DNA of 5,713 nt, from positions 1-5,713 of the forward strand of contig CABQCN010000103.1 of NCBI GenBank assembly GCA_902462635.1, given 5' to 3'. The DNA comes from an uncultured Oscillospiraceae bacterium (GTDB lineage Bacteria > Bacillota > Clostridia > UBA1212 > UBA1255). The number at the start of each line of letters is the position of its first letter. The first letter of the stretch is position 1. This document shows, one piece after another, positions 1-5,713 of the stretch. The position numbers and the translations under genes are program-made. The notes beneath the pieces were generated by a model, which did not search any database, was not told the origin of the DNA, and was given only the letters and a program-made list of their open reading frames with translations.

Positions 1-888
1 GGAAAGACCGCCGTCATCCTAGCGGAAGAAAAGCCGCCGGTAAATTTGGCGTTTTTGTATCAATCTGGTAAAATGCCGGAGAATCTGATTTTTTCTGTCT
101 GGGATCCGGGATCCGCGGCGGAAAATCTGCGGTATGATCTTGCCATCGCCGTGGATAGGAGCGATGAAAAAAGGCTGGGGAACAGAAAAGAACTGTTTTA
201 CCGGGCAAAGGCGCAGCTGCGGATCGACCACCATATCTCGGAGGAATCCTTTGCTCCGGTTACGGTGTGCAATACCGGCTGGTCGGCTACGGCGGAAGGA
301 ATCTGGGAGCTGATCCGCACCTTTGGGCGCGCGGAATCGCCGTATCTGAAAGAAATTGCGGAATGTATCTATACCGGGATCCTGACCGATACGGGCTGTT
401 TCGCTTATGCGAACGTCACGCCCGAAACACACCGCATCGCTGCGGAACTAATGGAGATTGCCGGGAATATGGCGTGGCAGTATTCGCAAATATACGAAAA
501 TCAGAAAAAAAGCGAAATCGCTTTGAAATCGCTTGCATATGGCGCCGTAGAATATTACGGAAACGGAACGGTCGCATTTCTGCGGATCACCCGCGAAGAA
601 ATGGATTCCGTAGGGGCGACGGACGACGATCTGGAAGGCTTCCCGCCGTTTTTACGGTGTATCGAAAACGTCAGTGTCGGTATTTTTGTAAAGCCCGGCA
701 AAACCGCAGGGAATTTCCGTATCAGCCTGCGTTCTGACGAATCCTGCGATGTGGCTGCGGTTGCGGCGCAATTCGGCGGCGGCGGACATAAAAGGGCGGC
801 CGGACTCGCCTATGAAGAAAAAAACGGAGAGACCTTTGCTGATTTTAAGAAACGTTTGATTGGTGAAATATTGAAATGGATGGCGTAA
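1..888 (+). CDS. nrnA: DHH/DHHA1 phosphoesterase, NrnA-like (oligoribonuclease / pAp phosphatase), 5'-truncated by window edge
   Basis: The reading frame is open from base 1, so the gene begins before the window; the TTG at 46 is internal and not the start. 295 codons are visible against a usual 310-330, and roughly the first 30-40 residues are missing, including the first metal-binding motif (H..PDGDA type). Visible motifs, numbered from the first codon, are a DRSD..RLG motif (52-60), the family-naming IDHHIS (75-80), GILTDTG (126-132, a metal-ligand Asp at 130), and the C-terminal DHHA1 substrate-binding loop GGGGHKRAAG (259-268). Family members are cytoplasmic, Mn-dependent enzymes that degrade 2-5 nt RNAs from the 5' end and dephosphorylate 3'-phosphoadenosine 5'-phosphate. 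The stop TAA lies 13 bases inside truB. The nrnA-truB pair is a standard neighbourhood in Firmicutes, downstream of infB-rbfA. Family assignment is firm. The choice between oligoribonuclease, pAp phosphatase and cyclic-dinucleotide-related activity cannot be made from sequence. Confidence 0.93.
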   Translation, partial: GKTAVILAEEKPPVNLAFLYQSGKMPENLIFSVWDPGSAAENLRYDLAIAVDRSDEKRLGNRKELFYRAKAQLRIDHHISEESFAPVTVCNTGWSATAEGIWELIRTFGRAESPYLKEIAECIYTGILTDTGCFAYANVTPETHRIAAELMEIAGNMAWQYSQIYENQKKSEIALKSLAYGAVEYYGNGTVAFLRITREEMDSVGATDDDLEGFPPFLRCIENVSVGIFVKPGKTAGNFRISLRSDESCDVAAVAAQFGGGGHKRAAGLAYEEKNGETFADFKKRLIGEILKWMA

Positions 889-1826
889 TCAATATATATA
901 AACCGCAGGGAATGACTTCTTTCTCCTGTGTTTCGCGCGTACGCAGACTGACGAATACGCAGAAAGCCGGGCACGCAGGGACATTGGATCCGCAGGCGTC
1001 CGGCGTGCTGCCGGTCTGCCTGGGCAAAGCGACGAAATGCGCGGACCTGTTTTTGAATCTGTCTAAAAGATACCGGGGCGAAATTACATTCGGAATGCGG
1101 ACGGATACGTGCGATATCTGGGGAAATCCGATTGAAAAACTGGATCCCGGGGACGAACGCTTAAGAAATCTGGACCGTGAGGCAGTCGCCGGCGCCGCGA
1201 AACGGTTCGGCGGGGAAATCACACAGATTCCGCCGGATTATGCGGCCGTAAAAATCGGCGGCGTACCCGCCTATAAACTCGCGCGGCAGGGGAAGCAATT
1301 TGAAATGCGGAGCAGGACGGTTACGATTTATGAAATCGCCGTTTTGGATTTTTGCAAAGACGCCGGACCGTATCCCAAAGCCGTCATCGACGTAACTTGT
1401 TCCAAAGGTACTTATATCCGTTCCTTGTTCCGGGATCTCGGAGACGTTCTCGGGACGTACGCGTGTATGTCCGGATTGGAGCGTACGCAATACGGATTTA
1501 TGGAGATCGCGGATTCCGTCACGCTCGAGCAGCTGGAAACGACGGCGCGGATTCCGCTTTATCCGATCGATTTTCTGCTAAAAGAATATCCTTTTATTAT
1601 CTTGGATCCCACGGAAGAACGGTTGTACCGGAACGGGATCCGCGTTCGGATTCCGGAAGCGCGCGGCCGGGTAAAAGGCGCGCTCGAGGATGGGATGCCC
1701 GTGCGTGTATATACGCAGGAGAAACGGCTGCTTGCGGCGGCAAAAATCATTTTACACGAAGATCATACGCTGGAATTGAAACCGGATAAATTCTTTGACT
1801 GCGGGGAGGTTCTTTGCTTTGAGTAA
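876..1826 (+). CDS. truB: tRNA pseudouridine(55) synthase TruB
   Basis: Converts U55 of the tRNA T-loop to pseudouridine in the cytoplasm. The 316-residue product is full length for the family (about 290-320). The N-terminus MDGVINIYKPQGMTS is the canonical TruB opening, which fixes the ATG start. The catalytic motif GHAGTLDPQASGVL contains the nucleophile Asp38. Tyr66 in RYRGEITFG stacks on the target base, by analogy with E. coli Tyr76. PP-x-x-x-A-x-K (119-126) leads into the Y-K-x-A-R-x-G block (133-139). CSKGTYIRSL (175-184) carries the active-site Arg182. Residues from about 235 form the small C-terminal PUA-like RNA-binding region. The start overlaps the upstream phosphoesterase by 13 bases, with GGTGA at 862-866 as a modest ribosome binding site 9 bases ahead, so translation is probably coupled. 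No key residue is missing. The gene commonly found next, ribF, is absent here. Confidence 0.98.
   Translation: MDGVINIYKPQGMTSFSCVSRVRRLTNTQKAGHAGTLDPQASGVLPVCLGKATKCADLFLNLSKRYRGEITFGMRTDTCDIWGNPIEKLDPGDERLRNLDREAVAGAAKRFGGEITQIPPDYAAVKIGGVPAYKLARQGKQFEMRSRTVTIYEIAVLDFCKDAGPYPKAVIDVTCSKGTYIRSLFRDLGDVLGTYACMSGLERTQYGFMEIADSVTLEQLETTARIPLYPIDFLLKEYPFIILDPTEERLYRNGIRVRIPEARGRVKGALEDGMPVRVYTQEKRLLAAAKIILHEDHTLELKPDKFFDCGEVLCFE
1803..1810 (+). promoter_or_regulatory. Strong Shine-Dalgarno for the glycosyltransferase, inside truB
   Basis: GGGGAGGT contains a near-perfect GGAGG core (1805-1809) 9 bases ahead of a TTG at 1819. This decides the start of the glycosyltransferase: the upstream in-frame TTG at 1795 lies before this site and has no comparable site of its own. 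Confidence 0.8.
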
Positions 1827-2868
1827 TCCAATCAAATACGCGGCGATCATACCCGCGTACAACCCGGATGAAAAATTTGTGTCTTTTATAGAAATTTTAA
1901 GAAAAAACGGGATCTGTGTCATCGCCGTGGACGACGGAAGCAGGGAAGCTTGTAAACCGTATTTTACCGGTGCGGAGCGATGCGGATGCATCGTTGTCCG
2001 CCACGACAGGAATCAGGGAAAAGGACAGGCGCTGCGGACGGGTTTTGCGGAACTGATCCGCTTGAATCAAAAAGGCGCCGGTTTTTTGTATGCCGTGACG
2101 GCGGACTGCGACGGTCAGCATAGTTTCGAGGCGATTTCAGCTGTGATGCAGGCGGCTTCGGAGTCGTGCGGAAGCCCGGAAGGTCCCGCGCTCATCATCG
2201 GCGGCCGCTTTCGGGACAACGGCGAAAAAGTCCCGCTGAAATCGAAAATCGGAAATTCTTTTACAAGAGGACTCTTTAAACTTGCTACGGGAATCGCGAT
2301 CTATGATACGCAGACGGGTCTGCGCGCGGTACCGGAGAAACTGTTCGACGAGATGCTGAAGATCAAAGGAGACCGCTACGAATATGAAATGAATATGCTT
2401 TTATCGATCAAAAGCTGGGGGATTCCGTACCGCGAAATCCCGATTACTACCATTTATTATGATAATAATGCCGGCTCTCATTTCCACCCTTTCCGGGATT
2501 CGTTTCTGGTCATTTCCCAGATTCTGAAATTTGCATGCGCTTCGCTGATTTCTTTTCTGGTGGATTACGTGGTCTTCCTGATTTTGGCGCGCTTTCTGGA
2601 TTACGCGCCGGCATACGTCATCGCCAGGGTAACGAGCGGGATTATAAATTATGTATTGAATGCGAAAGTCGTTTTCGGCAAAATGACAAAAATGACTTTT
2701 GTAAAATATTTTATCGTTTGGGGACTGATCCTCGCGGTCGGTTCGCTGGGCGGCACGCTGATTCAAGACGTTTTGCGCCTTCCCAATCTGGTGTGTAAAA
2801 TATTTGTGGACCTTCCGCTTTTCTGCGGAAGCTATTTAATCCAGAAACACTTCGTATTCAAAAAATAA
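1819..2868 (+). CDS. Family 2 glycosyltransferase (DPM1/DPG-synthase-like) fused to C-terminal GtrA membrane domain
   Basis: A TTG start at 1819 is preferred because of the GGGGAGGT site at 1803-1810, giving 349 residues and an 8-base overlap with truB. Residues 1-230 are a GT-A fold glycosyltransferase: AIIPAYNPDEK (9-19), the nucleotide-binding VIAVDDGS (34-41), NQGKGQALRTGF (65-76), the metal-binding DxD in TADCDGQH (Asp97, Asp99), IIGGRF (126-131) and DTQTGLRAVP (163-172). Residues about 237-349 are a GtrA-like domain with about four hydrophobic helices (near 237-260, 263-285, 294-316 and 326-343). It carries the family's repeated Asn-containing motif (INYVLNAKVVF) and the end motif YLIQKHFVF. 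Such enzymes typically transfer a sugar from a nucleotide sugar to undecaprenyl phosphate at the inner membrane face, and GtrA partners are thought to help move the lipid-linked sugar across. The exact sugar and acceptor cannot be read from sequence. It may feed cell-wall, teichoic acid or surface glycan decoration. Confidence 0.9.
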   Translation: MSNPIKYAAIIPAYNPDEKFVSFIEILRKNGICVIAVDDGSREACKPYFTGAERCGCIVVRHDRNQGKGQALRTGFAELIRLNQKGAGFLYAVTADCDGQHSFEAISAVMQAASESCGSPEGPALIIGGRFRDNGEKVPLKSKIGNSFTRGLFKLATGIAIYDTQTGLRAVPEKLFDEMLKIKGDRYEYEMNMLLSIKSWGIPYREIPITTIYYDNNAGSHFHPFRDSFLVISQILKFACASLISFLVDYVVFLILARFLDYAPAYVIARVTSGIINYVLNAKVVFGKMTKMTFVKYFIVWGLILAVGSLGGTLIQDVLRLPNLVCKIFVDLPLFCGSYLIQKHFVFKK

Positions 2869-2870
2869 GT

Positions 2871-2876
2871 AGGTGA
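2871..2876 (+). promoter_or_regulatory. Shine-Dalgarno that sets the ATPase start at ATG 2882
   Basis: AGGTGA lies 5 bases before the ATG at 2882. An in-frame GTG at 2873 is part of this site and has only A/T-rich sequence ahead of it, so it is an unlikely start. The site falls in the short gap just after the glycosyltransferase stop. Confidence 0.65.
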
Positions 2877-2881
2877 CGGAA

Positions 2882-3562
2882 ATGAACACATGCGTATATA
2901 TATTCACAGGACATTATGGAAGCGGTAAAACGGAGGCCGCGGTGAATTTCGCGATAAAGTTAAAAAACATGGGCAAGAACACGGCGCTGATCGATCTGGA
3001 TATCGTCAATCCGTTTTTCCGGTCCGCCGATGCGCGGCAGCTGCTGGAGGGACGGGGGATCCGCGTGGAAATTCCCTTATATGCAAATACAAACATCGAT
3101 GTTCCGGCGCTTACGGGCACGATGGGGGCGCTGATTGCGGACGAGTCTTACGATGTCGTATTGGATGTGGGCGGCGACGATCTCGGGGCCAAAGCCGTCG
3201 GGCGTTACAGCGACGAGATCCTGTCCCGGAAAGAATACAGGCAGTTCTTCGTAATGAACCCCAACCGGCCGTTTACAAAAGATCTCCGTTCCGCCGCGGA
3301 AATTTATGACGAAATCGAGGCGGCATCGCAGATCAAATGCAGCGCGCTGGTCAGCAACATCAATCTGCTGGAGGATACGACGCCGGAGGTGGTGCTGGCA
3401 GGGCTTCCGCTCCTGAACCGGCTGGCGGCGCTGAAGAGTGTTCCTGTCGCATACCATGCGGTTACCGCCGCGGCGGCCGACCGTTTGATCGCACGGGATC
3501 CCGAACGTTTCAGCGAAGAAAATGTGATCAGGATCGAAAGGACGGTTACACGTCTGTTTTAA
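2882..3562 (+). CDS. P-loop ATP-binding protein of the CobQ/CobB/MinD/ParA-like class, function unknown
   Basis: A 226-residue soluble protein from ATG 2882 (a GTG at 2873 would add three residues). It opens with a beta strand and a Walker A loop GHYGSGKTE (10-18, Lys16, Thr17). A second motif LIDLDIVNPFFRS (36-48) carries Asp38 and Asp40, in the position of the switch aspartate of the SIMIBI class. A Walker B-like strand VVLDVGGDD (92-100) follows, then NPNRPFT (126-132) and VSNINL (157-162), the latter resembling a base-recognition segment. The P-loop lacks the early lysine of the deviant ParA/MinD motif (KGG..K), so it is not a standard ParA partition ATPase. From memory, relatives occur widely in anaerobic Firmicutes, often beside 2-oxoacid:ferredoxin oxidoreductase genes, which suggests a cofactor-maturation or metabolic role. 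No such genes are visible here. The gene sits 13 bases after the glycosyltransferase and 16 before hflX. The fold call is secure; the role is unknown. Confidence 0.85.
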   Translation: MNTCVYIFTGHYGSGKTEAAVNFAIKLKNMGKNTALIDLDIVNPFFRSADARQLLEGRGIRVEIPLYANTNIDVPALTGTMGALIADESYDVVLDVGGDDLGAKAVGRYSDEILSRKEYRQFFVMNPNRPFTKDLRSAAEIYDEIEAASQIKCSALVSNINLLEDTTPEVVLAGLPLLNRLAALKSVPVAYHAVTAAAADRLIARDPERFSEENVIRIERTVTRLF

Positions 3563-3578
3563 AGAAGAAGGAGTCGTT

Positions 3579-5447
3579 ATGGCTGAAAATAAAATAATAT
3601 ACGGAAATATTTCTGCGGTGCGGAATTCGCTTTTGGAACGGATGAAAGAATTCGTGGAAAATACGTATTCCCCCGGCAGCTTTATTCCGGGAGAAATCGT
3701 CGCGATGATGACGGAAGCTACCTGCGAGACGAATAAGGAAGTTGCGGTGTTTCTGGACCGGAGGAACCGTGTCGCCGCCATTGCGGTAGGTGACGATAAG
3801 AGCGTGCCGCTGCCCGAGCTGGAGGGACGGAAGAGCAATCTGCGCCTTTCCGGAATCCGCTGCATTCACACGCATCCGAACGGTACGGTACATCCTTCGG
3901 ACGTAGACGTACAATCTTTAAAATCGATGCGTTACGACGCCATGGCGGTGATCGGCATCGATGCGGAGAAACATCGTCCGTGCGGCGTTTCGGTTACGCT
4001 TCTGGTAAGAGACGAAACGGGCGCGCTGAACAGAACGGAAACGCGGGGACCGGTTTCGGCATCGCGGATCGTATTTTTTGATAATATCTTTCCGGAATTG
4101 CTGGAAATTGACCGCGCTGCTGCCGAATACGGCAGTGCGACGCAGGAAATCGTCAGCGGACGGGAACGAGCGATACTGGTTGGCGTCATTCCGGACAACA
4201 AACAATTTTCGGGCGATCCGCTGGCCGAACTCCGAGAGCTTGCGGAATCGGCCGGCGCAGAACCGGTGGAGCATTTTACGCAAAAACGGGAAGCGCCGGA
4301 TGCCAGGACGTATATCGGGCGCGGCCTTGCCGAAGATCTTTCTTTGAAAAGGCAGGCCCTGAACGCAAGTCTGATCATTTTCGACGATGAGCTTTCCGCC
4401 TCCCAGATCCGCAATCTGGAGAATATCACGGGTGCGCGCGTGATCGACAGAACGGCACTGATCCTGGATATTTTCGCATCGCGCGCCAAATCGCGGGAAG
4501 GGCGGCTGCAGGTAGAACTTGCGCAGCAGAAATACAGACTGCCGCGTCTAATGGGGCAGGGAACGTCGCTGTCTAGGCTCGGCGGCGGAATCGGTACGAG
4601 AGGACCGGGCGAAACGCAGCTGGAAACAGACCGGCGCCATATCAAGAGAAAGATCAACTATCTTGAGGCGCAGCTGCGGGAAGTGAAGGAGCGAAGGGGC
4701 GTTTTACGGAAAGAACGTCAAAAGAAAGAACTCCCTACCATAGCCGTGGTGGGCTATACGAACGCCGGAAAATCGACGCTTGTAAATACGTTATGCGACT
4801 CCGACGTATTCGTGGAAGATAAGCTGTTTGCAACGCTCGATACGTCGGTGCGCCGTCTTGTTACGGAAGAACACCGGGATTTTCTGCTGATCGATACGGT
4901 AGGGTTCATCCGAAAACTTCCGCATGACCTGATCGAAGCATTCAAGTCGACGCTGGAGGAAACGGTTTACGCGGATCTCCTCCTGCATGTCGTAGACGTG
5001 AGCAATCCCGACTTCGAGGAATGCATCGGCACGGTGGAACAGATTTTACAGGAGATCGGCGCCGGAGACAGGCCGCGTTATCTCGTTTTGAATAAAATCG
5101 ACAGCGCCGCGGAAGAAATCAGTCCTGCGCCGCGGACTGCGGCGCGTTACGGAAAAATATTTGCCATCTCCGCTCTGCGCGGAGACGGGCTGGAAATTTT
5201 GAAAAAAGAGATCGTGAATTATTTCGTGAGAGTGGATAAGACGTATGAATGTATTCTTCCCTATGAGAAAGCCGGGATGCTTTCCTATCTGCATGAAAAC
5301 GGAACGGTGCAATGCGAGGAATACAGAGACAACGGCATTTATGTCAAAGGGAAAATGCCGCCCGAGCATTTTGCAAAGGTGAGCGGATATGAATGCGGAA
5401 AGGAAAGGTTCGCAGTAAATGAAGGAAGTCTTAAAAACACTGAATGA
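3579..5447 (+). CDS. hflX: HflX ribosome-associated GTPase with an N-terminal JAMM/JAB-like (RadC-type) metallohydrolase domain
   Basis: Starts at an ATG 5 bases after a strong AAGGAG (3568-3573). The 622 residues compare with about 410-430 for a standard HflX, and the excess is all N-terminal. Residues about 1-145 match a JAB/JAMM domain: Glu54 in KEVAVFLDRRNRV, then His97-x-His99, seven residues, Ser107-x-x-Asp110. Residues about 150-195 form a linker. The HflX-specific domain starts near 196 (ERAILVGVIP), with YIGRGLAEDL (245-254), the glycine-rich LSRLGGGIGTRGPGETQLE (331-349) and a charged helical stretch (about 350-384). The GTPase domain has G1 GYTNAGKST (392-400), G2 around Thr419-Thr422, G3 DTVGF (439-443), G4 NKID (505-508) and G5 SAL (531-533). 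A C-terminal domain (about 555-605) follows. HflX binds 50S subunits and splits stalled or stress-inactivated 70S ribosomes. All GTPase motifs are intact. The role of the metallohydrolase domain is inferred only. Confidence 0.95.
   Translation: MAENKIIYGNISAVRNSLLERMKEFVENTYSPGSFIPGEIVAMMTEATCETNKEVAVFLDRRNRVAAIAVGDDKSVPLPELEGRKSNLRLSGIRCIHTHPNGTVHPSDVDVQSLKSMRYDAMAVIGIDAEKHRPCGVSVTLLVRDETGALNRTETRGPVSASRIVFFDNIFPELLEIDRAAAEYGSATQEIVSGRERAILVGVIPDNKQFSGDPLAELRELAESAGAEPVEHFTQKREAPDARTYIGRGLAEDLSLKRQALNASLIIFDDELSASQIRNLENITGARVIDRTALILDIFASRAKSREGRLQVELAQQKYRLPRLMGQGTSLSRLGGGIGTRGPGETQLETDRRHIKRKINYLEAQLREVKERRGVLRKERQKKELPTIAVVGYTNAGKSTLVNTLCDSDVFVEDKLFATLDTSVRRLVTEEHRDFLLIDTVGFIRKLPHDLIEAFKSTLEETVYADLLLHVVDVSNPDFEECIGTVEQILQEIGAGDRPRYLVLNKIDSAAEEISPAPRTAARYGKIFAISALRGDGLEILKKEIVNYFVRVDKTYECILPYEKAGMLSYLHENGTVQCEEYRDNGIYVKGKMPPEHFAKVSGYECGKERFAVNEGSLKNTE
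5397..5408 (+). promoter_or_regulatory. Purine-rich ribosome binding region for the YigZ-family gene, inside hflX
   Basis: GGAAAGGAAAGG ends 10 bases before ATG 5419. It gives two possible Shine-Dalgarno registers, the nearer (AAAGG, 5404-5408) at usable spacing. It supports initiation within the last codons of hflX. Confidence 0.55.
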
Positions 5448-5713
5448 TCACGGGGTAGGAACGTACGATGAAAAGAAGTCGCATTTTGTTGCCTGCTCGG
5501 CGCCTGTTTCCTCCGAGGCGGAGGCGCTTGCTTTTATCAAAGATATGAGAGGATGGCACAAAAAGGCACATCATTATGTTTACGCATATCTCGTTTATGA
5601 CGAGGAAGATTCCCTGATCAGCCGCTATACGGATGACCGGGAGCCGCAGGGGACTGCGGGCATTCCGGTGCTCAGCGTTTTTCAGAATCAGAATATTGAA
5701 AATGCCGCGATCG
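5419..5713 (+). CDS. yigZ: YigZ/IMPACT (UPF0029) family protein, 3'-truncated by window edge
   Basis: 98 codons are visible of a family length near 205-215, so only the N-terminal Impact domain is present. An in-frame TAA at 5416-5418 directly precedes the ATG, so this is the earliest possible start. Recognisable features are the opening YDEKKSHFVACSAPV (16-30), HKKAHHYVYAY (47-57, the family's conserved A-H-x-x-x-A core) and TDDREPQGTAGIPVL (71-85), the signature usually written DDGEP.GTAG. The family is related to eukaryotic IMPACT/Yih1, which regulates GCN2 through ribosome-bound GCN1. The bacterial members' biochemical role is not settled. The gene overlaps the end of hflX by 29 bases in another frame, so it is very probably co-transcribed and translationally coupled. 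The Gly-to-Arg change in the signature is noted under findings. Family identity is firm despite the truncation. Confidence 0.93.
   Translation, partial: MKEVLKTLNDHGVGTYDEKKSHFVACSAPVSSEAEALAFIKDMRGWHKKAHHYVYAYLVYDEEDSLISRYTDDREPQGTAGIPVLSVFQNQNIENAAI

Noticed and set aside
46..48. TTG at 46 as the start of the phosphoesterase
   Set aside because: The frame is open to base 1 and the 15 upstream codons continue the expected GK.V.....P.P.N family sequence, so the gene is cut by the window edge.
267..737. Plus-strand open frame of 156 codons within the phosphoesterase
   Set aside because: It is Arg-rich with no motif, and fully contained in a frame with clear DHH/DHHA1 motifs.
1795..1821. TTG at 1795 as the glycosyltransferase start
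   Set aside because: It would add eight residues not typical of the GT2 start, and the strong GGGGAGGT site lies downstream of it, pointing to TTG 1819.
2873..2881. GTG at 2873 as the ATPase start
   Set aside because: It lies within the Shine-Dalgarno AGGTGA used by ATG 2882 and has only A/T-rich sequence upstream.
3077..3865. Long minus-strand open frame of 262 codons
   Set aside because: It is antisense to the well-recognised ATPase and hflX, crosses their junction, and its translation is Arg/His-rich with no domain motif, so it is a shadow frame.
4120..4135. Inverted repeat CTGCCG-AATA-CGGCAG
   Set aside because: It is a short stem inside the hflX linker region, with no T-tract and no nearby gene boundary, as expected by chance at this base composition.
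3932..4657. Minus-strand open frame of 241 codons
   Set aside because: It is antisense to hflX, Ser/Arg-rich and low in complexity with no recognisable motif, so it is a shadow of GC-biased codons.
5127..5145. Perfect inverted repeat, 7-base arms GCGCCGC/GCGGCGC with a 5-base loop, considered as a terminator
   Set aside because: It lies inside the hflX GTPase domain coding for Ala/Pro/Arg-rich residues after the NKID motif, and no T-run follows.
1..5713. tRNA/rRNA genes, CRISPR arrays, insertion sequences, riboswitches, attachment sites
   Set aside because: None was seen. Coding sequence fills almost the whole window, no direct-repeat array or transposase motif appears, and no intergenic gap exceeds 16 bases.

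Overview
The window is a dense, one-directional bacterial gene cluster, about 52% G+C by eye. All six genes lie on the + strand and overlap or are separated by at most 16 bases. The proteins look most like those of Firmicutes, probably Clostridia. The reasons are an NrnA-type DHH phosphoesterase placed directly before truB, strong AGGAGG-like ribosome binding sites, a TTG start, and an HflX with the long N-terminal extension I associate from memory with clostridial genomes. The species cannot be named from this sequence.

Layout: positions 1-888 hold a DHH/DHHA1 phosphoesterase (nrnA-like) that has lost its 5' end at the window edge. Positions 876-1826 hold truB, the tRNA pseudouridine-55 synthase. 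Positions 1819-2868 hold a family 2 glycosyltransferase fused to a GtrA-type membrane domain. Positions 2882-3562 hold a P-loop ATPase of a conserved but poorly understood family usually named 'CobQ/ParA-like'. Positions 3579-5447 hold a 622-residue HflX GTPase. A YigZ/IMPACT-family gene starts at 5419 and runs off the right edge.

The overlaps (13, 8 and 29 bases) and the short gaps (13 and 16 bases) point to one transcription unit with translational coupling. I see no promoter and no credible terminator, so the unit probably extends past both edges. Four of the six genes belong to RNA or translation biology: nrnA (short RNA/pAp turnover), truB (tRNA modification), hflX (ribosome splitting or rescue) and yigZ (IMPACT family). 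The two genes between truB and hflX do not obviously belong to that theme. The glycosyltransferase also sits where ribF commonly follows truB.

The most interesting observation is in hflX. Ahead of the normal HflX domains, residues about 1-145 carry a complete JAMM/JAB-type zinc-metallopeptidase signature in a RadC-like sequence setting: Glu54, then His97-x-His99, seven residues, Ser107-x-x-Asp110. This predicts a metal-dependent hydrolase fused to a ribosome-associated GTPase.
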